This document shows positions 49,644 to 57,992 of a DNA stretch of 64,000 nucleotides, piece by piece. A program made the translations under genes and the position numbers. Under the pieces are notes generated by a model. The model saw nothing but the letters and a program-made list of their open reading frames with translations, searched no databases and was not told the origin of the DNA. Within the stretch, counting starts at the first letter, position 1, and every line of letters starts with the position of its first letter. The DNA is taken from contig NZ_CP049989.1 of the NCBI RefSeq assembly GCF_011388215.1, forward strand, positions 2,976,001 to 3,040,000, read 5' to 3'. This DNA comes from Hydrogenophaga crocea. GTDB lineage: Bacteria; Pseudomonadota; Gammaproteobacteria; Burkholderiales; Burkholderiaceae_C.

Positions 49644-51196
49644 CAGGCGAATCCCGCCGGCGTCTTCGAGGGCGAGGCGGCGCGCGCCGGGAACGAGAAG
49701 CCGGCCGCCGCCGCAGTAGCCGGGCGCAGCAGCCCCCTGGCGCGGCTCGCCTCGGCCTTCTTGGCCTCCTCGGCCTTGGCCAGCACCGCGAGGGCGGCGT
49801 CGTAATCGAAGCCAGAGCGGCGCCGCGAGGTTCCGAAGTGGTCGCGGAACGCGGCCGGCGCGGCCTTCGCCAGCGCCTCGCCCATCGCGGTCTGCTGCCC
49901 GTCGCAGCGGCGCTGCTCCTCCTCGGAGCGCAGGACCGCCCGGCCGACCACGCAGCGCAGCATCTCGCCCTTCATGCCCAGGCGCGTGATGGCCTGGGTG
50001 CCGTAGTCGCAGCCCACGGCCAGGCCCATGCTGCCGACGTCCACGCCCGCGCCATCGAGCCGCTCGAGGGCCAGCTTGAAGCTGCTGCGCAGGGCGGCGG
50101 CGCACAGCAGCGCGTTCTTCGCGCTGTCCTCGGCGTCGGTGGTGGCCGCCGTCCCCTCGACCAGCACTCCATGCACGCAGTCGCCGATGAAGCGGATCTT
50201 GCGGCCAGCGAAGTCGGCGTGGAGCGTCGCGTCGAGCTCCGCGCGCAGCACATGCAGAGCCCTGACGACGTCCTTGGCCGGCTCGTCGTCGTCGATACGC
50301 TCGTCGACGTAGCTGGTAAAACCGTCGATGTCGGCGTAGATCGACACGCTATCCTGGCGCCGCGAGTTCTTCGGCGTGAGCAGCTCGAGGTCCAGCGTGG
50401 CGAACGGCGGCGTGTGCGCGGAGAACTCGAAGGCCCCGATGGGGAGCTTCTCGAGGTCCTCCTCCCAGGTCTTGACCACTGAGTCCACCGTGATGCCCAG
50501 CTTCGCCTGGTCCTTTGACTGCTCGATCTCCTCGGTGGTCAGCGGGATCGTGTCGACGTTGGACACCTCGGACCAGCCCACCGCGGAGCGCGCGTTGTTG
50601 GTCATGAAGATCCCCGCTTTGGTGCCGCCTCCGGCGCGCTTGGCCGCGAGGTTCGCGGCGCAGCCCAGGAACAGCGGCTCGCGGTGCCCGCGGCGCCCGT
50701 TGTTGACGGCCAGCGCCTCGCCCGAGTCGATGCCGACGCGGACCTTCGCTGCCGGCAGCGGATCGTCTCCGCCCTCACCGGTGCGCGCCAGCACGTCGAT
50801 CACGAGCTGCGCGGTAGCCACCGCGCGATGGATGCGCTTGGCCTCGTCGTCGTAGGGCTTGGCGAACACCGCGTGGAGCCGCTGGTTGTGGAAGTCGACC
50901 TCGATCGCGTCGACGTCCACCAGGATGTTGCGCGCGGCGCGGAAATGCAGGTTCAGGAAGCGCAAGGTCCGCTTGTGGACCGTAACCCCCTCGAAGTTGG
51001 TGGTGCCGAGCATCTCGTCGAGGTTCAGGATGTCGACGTAGACGTGCACCCCGTCCACGCGGTAGGCCACGCCGTTGGCGAGCCCATTGAGGTCGGTGTC
51101 GCGGCCGTAGTCGCGGATCTCCACCGTCTTCACTTCCGCCAACCGCGCGTCGATGCGGTCCTGGGCAGTCTGCTTGTTCCACGTGCGCTTCGCCAT
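49643..51196 (-). CDS. Tandem class III nucleotide cyclase (PycC-like)
   Basis: A 517-residue protein with two class III cyclase domains. In the first, VYVDILNLDEML keeps one metal aspartate, but the second metal position is Gln (FHNQRLHAVF). In the second, IYADIDGFTSYV and FIGDCVHGVL keep both. Each has the distal VGIDSGEAL or VGCDYGTQA strand. Length, two-domain layout, and the cNMP-binding TIR gene in the operon point to a Pycsar-type pyrimidine cyclase. A flexible tail ends TPAGFA. AAGGAAAG precedes the start; the product nucleotide cannot be told from sequence. Confidence 0.87.
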   Translation of the reverse strand: MAKRTWNKQTAQDRIDARLAEVKTVEIRDYGRDTDLNGLANGVAYRVDGVHVYVDILNLDEMLGTTNFEGVTVHKRTLRFLNLHFRAARNILVDVDAIEVDFHNQRLHAVFAKPYDDEAKRIHRAVATAQLVIDVLARTGEGGDDPLPAAKVRVGIDSGEALAVNNGRRGHREPLFLGCAANLAAKRAGGGTKAGIFMTNNARSAVGWSEVSNVDTIPLTTEEIEQSKDQAKLGITVDSVVKTWEEDLEKLPIGAFEFSAHTPPFATLDLELLTPKNSRRQDSVSIYADIDGFTSYVDERIDDDEPAKDVVRALHVLRAELDATLHADFAGRKIRFIGDCVHGVLVEGTAATTDAEDSAKNALLCAAALRSSFKLALERLDGAGVDVGSMGLAVGCDYGTQAITRLGMKGEMLRCVVGRAVLRSEEEQRRCDGQQTAMGEALAKAAPAAFRDHFGTSRRRSGFDYDAALAVLAKAEEAKKAEASRARGLLRPATAAAAGFSFPARAASPSKTPAGFA

Positions 51197-51318
51197 ATTT
51201 CGCTTTCCTTGCCGTTGCCGGCGAAACACTAAATATGGGGCCCGTTAGGCACCGAGGCCCAATATGTAGCGCCCATCTTAATTAGACCTGTGCTTTTGTC
51301 CAGTGCATACCGTTTCCG

Positions 51319-51543
51319 TCAACCCTTGGGCGGGGACGGGTCGTGGCCGTGGCTGTCCTTCGACTGGATTTGCCCGTCGCGGCCGTGGATCACCAGTTCC
51401 GTGCCCTGGTTCTGGGTGATCTCGCGGGCGCGGTCGACCGCGTCCTGCTTGCGGTCGAAGTGGCCAGTGTCGCGCTTGGCGCCGGCTCCCCGGATCGCCC
51501 ATCCATCGTCGCGCGGGACGACGTGCTGATTGCGTTTGCTCAT
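51319..51543 (-). CDS. DUF2188-type small protein
   Basis: A 74-residue protein with NQHVVPRDDGWAIRGAGAKR and DRAREITQNQGTELVIHGRD, a pattern typical of the DUF2188 family of unknown function. Members are common near mobile and defence regions. It lies upstream of and in the same direction as the cyclase operon, and divergent from the sigma-like gene at 51681. A role in that locus is possible but unproven. Confidence 0.8.
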   Translation of the reverse strand: MSKRNQHVVPRDDGWAIRGAGAKRDTGHFDRKQDAVDRAREITQNQGTELVIHGRDGQIQSKDSHGHDPSPPKG

Positions 51544-51680
51544 GGTCTGAGTCCCTGTTAGCGCAGCGAGATTGCTGCTGGTAATGTGTGCGGTGACTCG
51601 GCGATTCGCGGACATCGCCGGGCGGATGTCCGCGATCGCGAAAACGACCGCACACGTCCATGGCGACCCTTGGAGGCGTA

Positions 51681-52325
51681 GTGACAAGCAAAAGACCCCC
51701 AGACGAAATGGCGACCGTCGACGAGCTGATCGAGGCGCTCAGACGGCTGACCGTGGACGAGAGGCTCCGGCTTTACCGCCAGGGCGACGTCATGGCGCTT
51801 GGCAGCGAGTTCGCGAGCGGCCGGGAGCTGTTCAGCGAGGCCGTCAAGCGCGCCCTGATAGGCACCTCGGGCGAGCGAGAGGACGGGGAGCGGGGCCGGC
51901 CATGGCCGAAGACGGTCGACCTCGTGGCCTTCCTGATGGAGTGCATGAGGAGCATCGCCAATGGCTCGCAGAACTCCGTCAAGCAGAAAGTGGACCGCCG
52001 CGCCGAGGCGCTGGCCACGGAGGACGGCGTGGACAACCCCCACCTCTCCGAGCCGGAGCGCCACCACCCCAGCGTCGAGGAGGAGCTGATCGAACGCCAG
52101 GAGCGGGAAGCGCGCCAGGCGGCGGCCGAAGCTGACGTGGCCGCGATCCGCGGACTCTTCGCACAAGGGGATGTAGTCCACGAAATCATGGACGGCGAGG
52201 AGATTGGCATGACTCCCGACGAGATCCGGCAGGCCACCGGAATGACCGCCACCGCTTACGCCAGCGGCCGCAAGAAGCTGCGCCGCACCGTCGACAAACA
52301 CTACCCGGGCGGGAGGAAGGCATGA
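51681..52325 (+). CDS. Sigma-70-like regulatory protein
   Basis: A 214-residue protein. The start chosen is GTG with GGAGG upstream; an ATG at 51660 is in frame but has no ribosome site. The C-terminus MTPDEIRQATGMTATAYASG followed by RKKLRRTVDK resembles sigma region 4, and VDELIEALRRLTVDERLRLY resembles the N-terminal helix of ECF-like factors. No clear region 2 -10-binding motif is visible, so it may be an atypical sigma or a sigma-like regulator. It overlaps the next gene by 4 bases. Confidence 0.65.
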   Translation: MTSKRPPDEMATVDELIEALRRLTVDERLRLYRQGDVMALGSEFASGRELFSEAVKRALIGTSGEREDGERGRPWPKTVDLVAFLMECMRSIANGSQNSVKQKVDRRAEALATEDGVDNPHLSEPERHHPSVEEELIERQEREARQAAAEADVAAIRGLFAQGDVVHEIMDGEEIGMTPDEIRQATGMTATAYASGRKKLRRTVDKHYPGGRKA

Positions 52326-52726
52326 CTACTGACGCGCGCAAAACGCTGAGTGCCATCCAGGCGCTGATCAGCAAAGACTTGGTGGAGACGTCGGCCGAGC
52401 AGATCCGCGCCGAGTTCGTCGAGGACGGCCTCAATCCCGACCGCGTGGCCCGGGAGATGGCCGAGGCGATCGACGCCGCGGTCTCCGAATTTCAACGAAG
52501 CAGGGTGGCCGCGACCAAGGCTGTGAAGAAGGCCACCAAGGTGCCAGTCCCGACGAGCAGGCCCGCTTTGGAACGCATAAAAGAGCTGGTGCAAAGCGCG
52601 TTTCAGAGAGAGCCAAACCTCGCCACAGCATTCAGAAACGGATCCAAGCAGTCGGAGAACGACTGGAATTCAACGTATGACGATCTTGTTTTGCTTGGGA
52701 AGATAGATCCAAATCAACATGATTGA
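52322..52726 (+). CDS. Hypothetical protein, middle gene of sigma-like / ImmA operon
   Basis: A 134-residue protein that I do not recognise. The first 60 residues are amphipathic helices (DARKTLSAIQALISKDLVET, MAEAIDAAVSEFQRS). A basic linker rich in Lys, Ala and Pro follows, and a C-terminal helix. The start overlaps the upstream gene (ATGA) and its end overlaps the ImmA-like gene by 8 bases. It may be the regulated partner or substrate of the ImmA-like protease. Confidence 0.7.
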   Translation: MTTDARKTLSAIQALISKDLVETSAEQIRAEFVEDGLNPDRVAREMAEAIDAAVSEFQRSRVAATKAVKKATKVPVPTSRPALERIKELVQSAFQREPNLATAFRNGSKQSENDWNSTYDDLVLLGKIDPNQHD

Positions 52727-53489
52727 CGTCGCTTCCTTGTCACCGGCGGAAAAGCTTCTTTGGGATCACGGCTTTCGCAAACCCGAGCACATAGATCTTG
52801 AGGGAGTCGCCCTTTCAAGAGGGGCGACCGTCATCTATCGACGCCTTGATGGCTGCGCCGCCAGGCTTCTCACCGACGGCGACAAGGCGGTGATCAGCAT
52901 CGCGGCGAACGACAATCCGGGCCGTCAACGCTTCTCGCTCGGGCATGAGTTGGCGCACTGGATCAACGACGCCCAACGTGCGTCGTTCAATTGCTCCAGC
53001 GATTCGATCGGGCCGCAAAACACCGAGGCGCTGTCGGTCGAGGCAAGCGCGAACGTGTATGCGAGCCAGCTCATATTGCCCGACTACATGGTGACTCCGT
53101 GGCTCGAAGGCAGGAAGATGACGCTCAACGTCGCCGCGGAGCTGGCCGACGCATTCAACGCAAGCGTCACCGCTTCGGCGATCAAGATGGCCAAGAGGTC
53201 GACCGCGCCCGTGTGCGTGGCGTGCCACGAGATGCGGGGCAGACGCTGGTTCATGCGCAGCAAGTCTTGGCCCTTCGACCTGTATCCGGTCAGTCAGCTC
53301 AACCACAACACGGCCGCCTTCGACATCGCATTCAAGGCCACCAATCGCATGTCGACGCCCAAGAAAGAGCAAGGCGACTGGTGGCTCACCGGTCCGGACG
53401 TTTGGCGCATGCAAGTCGAGACGCAATCGATGCGGCTTCCGGACGGATCGGCTCTGACCACAATTGCGCTTAGCACTTCTTGCCGTTGA
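52719..53489 (+). CDS. ImmA/IrrE-family metallopeptidase
   Basis: A 256-residue protein with the zinc motif HELAHW near residue 76 and the third ligand in EASANVYASQLILP near residue 106, the ImmA/IrrE (DUF955) pattern. Such proteases cleave a partner repressor in response to stress or infection; ImmA cleaves ImmR in ICEBs1 and IrrE/PprI cleaves DdrO. Here it ends an operon after a sigma-like gene, so it may control the adjacent cyclase defence locus. Regulation of that locus is inference. Confidence 0.88.
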   Translation: MIDVASLSPAEKLLWDHGFRKPEHIDLEGVALSRGATVIYRRLDGCAARLLTDGDKAVISIAANDNPGRQRFSLGHELAHWINDAQRASFNCSSDSIGPQNTEALSVEASANVYASQLILPDYMVTPWLEGRKMTLNVAAELADAFNASVTASAIKMAKRSTAPVCVACHEMRGRRWFMRSKSWPFDLYPVSQLNHNTAAFDIAFKATNRMSTPKKEQGDWWLTGPDVWRMQVETQSMRLPDGSALTTIALSTSCR

Positions 53490-53815
53490 GGTGTGTCTTG
53501 TAATGGCGGGGACAGAGGGCGCTGACCAGTCGCTCCAGGACGACTTTCGCTTTCGACCCGTTGTCGTCGATCGCGCTTCCACAGGTCATGGTGGCTCAAT
53601 GGCCGCCTTGGATTAGAAACCGTGACCTTGGCGTTCACCGGCGACCGACTGCAACCGCTGCAGCGCCGCCGGCCAATGCCTAGAAGTCTGTTCAAGACTG
53701 GCTGCGGTCGATCACCTGTCCTACCCGCATGATTTTCTCCCTATTCAGATAGCGATTCGAAAATCTTTCGTGCATGAGATGAACCTTGGCGCATGGCGCA
53801 GGTAGTCTTTGCTCA
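53490..53815. other. Gene-free stretch
   Basis: No supportable gene. It holds GC-rich phrases such as GGCGACCGACTGCAACCGC that recall intergenic repeats found further right, but I could not establish a clear repeat unit. Confidence 0.35.
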
Positions 53816-54172
53816 TCACGCGCCAGCCACCTTCTTCCCCCTCTCTTCCAGCATCTTCGGCATCAACTCTCGTGCTTTTTTGCATTGGTCGGCGCTAAGC
53901 TTCCCCTTCGCGACAGCCGCAGCCGCTCCCGCCTCGAGCGCAGCATTCAGTTCGACCGCGGCCACGCCCGTGGCTAAACTCAGTCGCCCCATGTAGTCGG
54001 CAGACATTTTCTTTAGTTTCGCTCGCTCGCTGGGCGCCGACTCCCAGCACTGCCTCACCACATCGCGAACCCCACCTTCGCTCTTTGCGAGGGCCAGGGC
54101 GTCACTCTTGACGTCAGCCGCTGCGACGGAACCGGCCACCAGCGGAAGCCACACCCACAAGATCTTGCTCAT
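53816..54172 (-). CDS. Small secreted hypothetical protein
   Basis: A 118-residue protein with an N-terminal signal peptide (ILWVWLPLVAGSVAA, cleavage near residue 19). The mature part is charged and helical, with two cysteines (RQCWES and DQCKKA) that could form a disulfide. It lies 9 bases downstream of the cysteine-repeat protein gene and is probably co-expressed. Function unknown. Confidence 0.75.
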   Translation of the reverse strand: MSKILWVWLPLVAGSVAAADVKSDALALAKSEGGVRDVVRQCWESAPSERAKLKKMSADYMGRLSLATGVAAVELNAALEAGAAAAVAKGKLSADQCKKARELMPKMLEERGKKVAGA

Positions 54173-54181
54173 TGCAGACTC

Positions 54182-56416
54182 TCAGAAGCTGATGCCCAAG
54201 GCGTTGCCGAGGTCGCGGATGGCATTGCCTCCCGCTTGCAAAACGCCCCCCGCAGCGTTGCCAAGGCCACTCGCCAGATTGCCCACTGCATTGCCCAGCC
54301 CTTCGACAAATTGGCCTGCCGCTCCCAGCGCCTGCTCGGCGAAAGCTACCTGTGCCTTCAACACGTCCAAGTTGAAGTTCGCCACCTGGCCAAGCACAGT
54401 CGAGTCGCCGACATCGATACCTACCGCGGCTAGTGCTTTTCGAATCTCGTTGTTCTTGCCGAAGCACGGCTCCTCGCCGAACTTCTTGCCTTGACACTTG
54501 CCGAACTCGCGGATCGACAGCTGGCCGCCCGTGCAGGCGGCGAAGCTTAGGAAATCCGGCGACTGTGCCGCGCACTGCATCGCGATCTGCTGCTCCGCCG
54601 TAAGTTGGCCCTCGGTCATACAGGCCAGCGTGCCCATGCCATCACCGCCTGACTGGATCGCGCAATTCGCGAGCTTTCCTGCATCGCCCCCGCCTTGGAT
54701 GTGCAGATTCTTCTGCAAGGCGCAGCCAGCGAAGCCGCTCGGCGACGCTGCACACGCCACCAATTGCTTGACGTCGTTCGACGCGGAGCTCCCCTCGACG
54801 AGGCAAATCCCAGCGCGGTTGTATTGGTTAGGGTACTTCTCCCAGCATGCGGCTGCATTGCCGATATCCCCACCCGCCGACTTCGCGAGGCAGGCCATCA
54901 CCTGGTCCTTCGATGACTTTGCCAAGCAGGGCAGATTGTCGCGAACGCCCGGCGGCAGCTGCGTGCTCACACCACACAACGCGATCGCGTTCGGGTCCTT
55001 CGCGCCGTTCTTAGCCATGCATTCGGCGAGCTGGCGAGCCGGGCCGTCGGGCAGCGCCGCAGTCGCACATTGCATTGCTCCGCCCGCTCCTGCCTTTCCT
55101 TTGGCGACGGCTTGCGCACATTCCAGCGATTGCCGGTCTTTGTCGTTCAAGCCGATCTTGGACAGACACACGGCCGCGTCTGCCGCTGGAAGCTTGGCGC
55201 AGGCCTGTCCGGCAGCCTTGTACTTGTCGACGTCCGCCGTAGCTTGGCCAGCGAGCCGGGGCAGCTGTGAACTCAGGAGTTCGGCGCCATCGCCTGGTGC
55301 AAGCCGCATTAGCACCGCAGCATTGCCGGTGCTTGCAAGCTGGGGCATGCAATTGCCGCCACCTAGGCACGCCGCCAAGTCCTTCTTGTCCAAGGTGTAG
55401 CCAGCGCATGCAGCGATCTTCTCGGGCAACTGCTGTCCCTTGAAGCGGACGCACTCGGTGAGACGGGTGCGCGCCACTTCGTCCTGAAGCAGCTTGAAAG
55501 GCGGCGAACCGGCTGCGGCTTCCGGCAGGAAAGGAACACTCAGCAACGGGCTGGCGATCACGTCCGTGAGCCGCACTGCAGTGTCCTTCTTCAGCGCAGC
55601 CACGCGTGGCACGATGTAATCGTACTGGAGCTTGCGCTTACGCAATTCCACCACACCGCGTTCGAACGAGGCTTGCGCATGTTCGGCGCTGCGGGGAGCA
55701 GGCCAAAACTGCTTCTTAAATGCATACAGCTCCTGCGGCGCAGGGATGGCGGTCAGTGACCCGCCAGGCCCGATCTCGAGGTACTCGTTCTCCCGACGCA
55801 ATCCCGCCGTGAGGTACCACTCGTACACCTTGGCGAATCGCTCGCCTTTCGGGAGGGCGCGCCGGCCAAGGTAGCCCCCGGCGTCGCACGCCCGCGGTCC
55901 CCTTGCCAGACAAATGTAAGGAACGATCGCCAGCCGCGCCTCAGCAGCAACGTTGGCCGGCAAGCCGCACTTCCGCACCTCGGCCATGAACTTCGTGCGA
56001 GCAGCATCGAAAACCTCTCCCACCTGCTTGGCGCGCGCAGCTCGGGTACTGTTGAAGCTTTCCGCATTCACCGCCAGTCCGGCGACCGCGAGGTCCTGGA
56101 CAATGGTTGTATTCGGCTTTACCTTGACGTCTAACGATTCCCAGAACTCACGCGCACTAACCACGGCCACGACCGAACGCGGCAGGCAGGCCGCGAGACG
56201 GTCGTGCACCGTCAGCGGAACTGCATCCGGGCCGGTCGCAACCAAGACCAGCTTCATGTGAACTGGCGTGCCCTTCGTCGGATCGGAGCCGACGTACGCA
56301 GTAGCTATGCCACCTTCGCCCCACACTCTCATCGCCTGCGCGGGTGCTGCGGCCGCGATCGTCAGCAGCCCTGCCCCAAGCGCACTCCGCACTGCCCGCC
56401 TCATGACGTGTTTCAT
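54182..56416 (-). CDS. Large secreted protein with cysteine repeats, unknown function
   Basis: A 744-residue protein with a signal peptide (ALGAGLLTIAAAAPAQA, cleaved near residue 28). Residues about 325-680 contain some 26 cysteines spaced roughly 10-20 apart in short repeats that end in patterns like LAECM, MACLAKS and LACMTEG, presumably disulfide-bonded. The C-terminus is Gly/Ala-rich and amphipathic (GNAVGNLASGLGNAAGGVLQ). GGAGGGG precedes the start. I do not recognise the family; it forms an operon with the small secreted gene. Confidence 0.78.
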   Translation of the reverse strand: MKHVMRRAVRSALGAGLLTIAAAAPAQAMRVWGEGGIATAYVGSDPTKGTPVHMKLVLVATGPDAVPLTVHDRLAACLPRSVVAVVSAREFWESLDVKVKPNTTIVQDLAVAGLAVNAESFNSTRAARAKQVGEVFDAARTKFMAEVRKCGLPANVAAEARLAIVPYICLARGPRACDAGGYLGRRALPKGERFAKVYEWYLTAGLRRENEYLEIGPGGSLTAIPAPQELYAFKKQFWPAPRSAEHAQASFERGVVELRKRKLQYDYIVPRVAALKKDTAVRLTDVIASPLLSVPFLPEAAAGSPPFKLLQDEVARTRLTECVRFKGQQLPEKIAACAGYTLDKKDLAACLGGGNCMPQLASTGNAAVLMRLAPGDGAELLSSQLPRLAGQATADVDKYKAAGQACAKLPAADAAVCLSKIGLNDKDRQSLECAQAVAKGKAGAGGAMQCATAALPDGPARQLAECMAKNGAKDPNAIALCGVSTQLPPGVRDNLPCLAKSSKDQVMACLAKSAGGDIGNAAACWEKYPNQYNRAGICLVEGSSASNDVKQLVACAASPSGFAGCALQKNLHIQGGGDAGKLANCAIQSGGDGMGTLACMTEGQLTAEQQIAMQCAAQSPDFLSFAACTGGQLSIREFGKCQGKKFGEEPCFGKNNEIRKALAAVGIDVGDSTVLGQVANFNLDVLKAQVAFAEQALGAAGQFVEGLGNAVGNLASGLGNAAGGVLQAGGNAIRDLGNALGISF

Positions 56417-57083
56417 GCGTCGTCCCCTCCGCTTGAAAAATCATCCTAAGGGAGTCCGGCTTTCTTGTGAATACTGGGGAACGCGCGCAGCAGCGCAGCC
56501 GCCTCAGGGGTTTCGCAAGTGTCCAGCCGGCCAGGACAATAGATCGAGGCCGGTGGCGCGGCCGGCACCGCTGATGGATTGACGGGTAAACACTAAGGGA
56601 CCGTTTTTGGGCACCTGAGCGAGGGACGACAAGGGGGTCGAAACCGTCAGTCTAGGTAATGAGGAAGCGGTCAGTAGCGCTACGCCAGTAGGGTCGCGGA
56701 AGCCCTATGAATGCAGTACCCGCAACAGCCGCCTCTCAGGCCAGCGCCTGTCGCTGTGCCAAACAGCCGCTTCGTGGTTATCAGCTGCGTACGCCTGGCA
56801 ACACCCATCGGCAGCAATCGCTGCGAATCCGAAGTCCTGGCGTCGCGGTTGGCTCAAGACTGGGTGCGGTCGGACGAGCTACCGTTCTGAACGTCGCATC
56901 CGCGTCACGTTGCAGTCATTCGATTGCCGGACTTCCATGCCTGTCGCATGTGACCCATGAAGCCATGGCAGACTGCCGCAATCGGCCAGAAGCAGTCGGT
57001 CGCTCGCGCTGCAGAATGGCGCCCGGAAGCTGACATTCATCGCCCCTGGCCACGCCAGAATCATGGAGGAGAGGTGCCCGCAG
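56417..57083. other. Long intergenic stretch
   Basis: About 670 bases without a supportable gene. A plus-strand frame at 56707-57033 has shadow-like composition. It contains CGGCCAGAAGCAG (56983-56995), repeated exactly at 57974-57986 between two downstream genes, and other GC-rich phrases of the same flavour, possibly members of a dispersed intergenic repeat. Confidence 0.4.
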
Positions 57084-57584
57084 ATGAGCGTTCCTGAATC
57101 TATTCACGAACTCACAGTGCTCTTTGAGCGGCTTGGAGCACGAGACCCAGAGTCCTGGGCTCGCTCACAAATCCACGAACGCATCCCACAACTACATCGC
57201 TACTTGTTCCTTCGCCAGTGCTGGCAGCACGTGGTTGGGGAAGACAGCACCGGCTGGGTCGACTATCACATCGAGCAAGCGGAACAGGACCCTCGGGGTT
57301 CTTTCGCAGGCATGGGAGCAGCGTTGAAGCGTGCAGTCGCCGCCGGGGTGGCGCGTGAGGACCTTTCGCAGATTGCGCGCGGCGTCCAAGTCGAATTGCT
57401 GAGCCAGCTCTGCTACATGCTCGAAGACAACGGACTGTCGGAGCCTGAGTTGAAGGGCGTCGGCTGGGGACTTTTCCAGACGGACGAGGAAGGGAACCCG
57501 CAGGCGCCAATCTATTCGCTTCACGAGTCTGTGCTTGACCTCGACCCTACCGGTAGAGAGATGCGCCCCAAGGCGGCGTCTTAA
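57084..57584 (+). CDS. Hypothetical protein, first of a small-gene row
   Basis: A 166-residue soluble protein (SVPESIHELTVLFERLGARD opening; LSEPELKGVGWGLFQTDEEG near residue 120). Mostly helical and acidic, no signal peptide. The ATG at 57084 follows GGAGAGG; an in-frame ATG at 57063 is an alternative. I do not recognise the family. Size and its neighbours suggest an immunity-type protein. Confidence 0.7.
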   Translation: MSVPESIHELTVLFERLGARDPESWARSQIHERIPQLHRYLFLRQCWQHVVGEDSTGWVDYHIEQAEQDPRGSFAGMGAALKRAVAAGVAREDLSQIARGVQVELLSQLCYMLEDNGLSEPELKGVGWGLFQTDEEGNPQAPIYSLHESVLDLDPTGREMRPKAAS

Positions 57585-57637
57585 ATCGGCGACCGGCTAC
57601 AGGCGGCCAGTAGCGGACCTTCGCCAAACTCCACCCA

Positions 57638-57964
57638 ATGAACGTCCATCGCTCAGTTTCGTACCGCGCTCAGCGCATCACCGGGCCAACTGCAGTTTTG
57701 GTCTCTCTCCGGTTTGGGAAGGCTCCCTTGTCAGGGCCACATGTGATTCGTCTGTTGAGTGAGGGTGAAGACCCAGCCGTTCGTTTCGATTTGATGGCGC
57801 ATCGAGAGGAGGTCCTCGCGGGTGTTGGGCGAGCGAACGCTGAGTTCAACGGTGTATTGGAGATCGAGGCCATTGAGGTGGTCCCAGGCGACAACCCAGG
57901 GCGCGGCGATGCAGAACAGCTCGCATACGAGGTGGCCGCCGCAGTTTTGCGAGGTGCGGTCTAG
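57638..57964 (+). CDS. Hypothetical small protein
   Basis: A 108-residue frame (VSYRAQRITGPTAVLVSLRF, VLEIEAIEVVPGDNPGRGDA). Composition and codon use look genuine, but no motif is recognisable and the ribosome site is weak. Same strand as its neighbours, 53 bases after the previous stop. Confidence 0.6.
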   Translation: MNVHRSVSYRAQRITGPTAVLVSLRFGKAPLSGPHVIRLLSEGEDPAVRFDLMAHREEVLAGVGRANAEFNGVLEIEAIEVVPGDNPGRGDAEQLAYEVAAAVLRGAV

Positions 57965-57992
57965 CCGCGCGTTCGGCCAGAAGCAGACATCC

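Noticed and set aside
56707..57033. A 108-codon plus-strand frame in the long intergenic stretch
   Set aside because: No ribosome site, Arg/Cys/Ser-rich shadow-like composition, no family.
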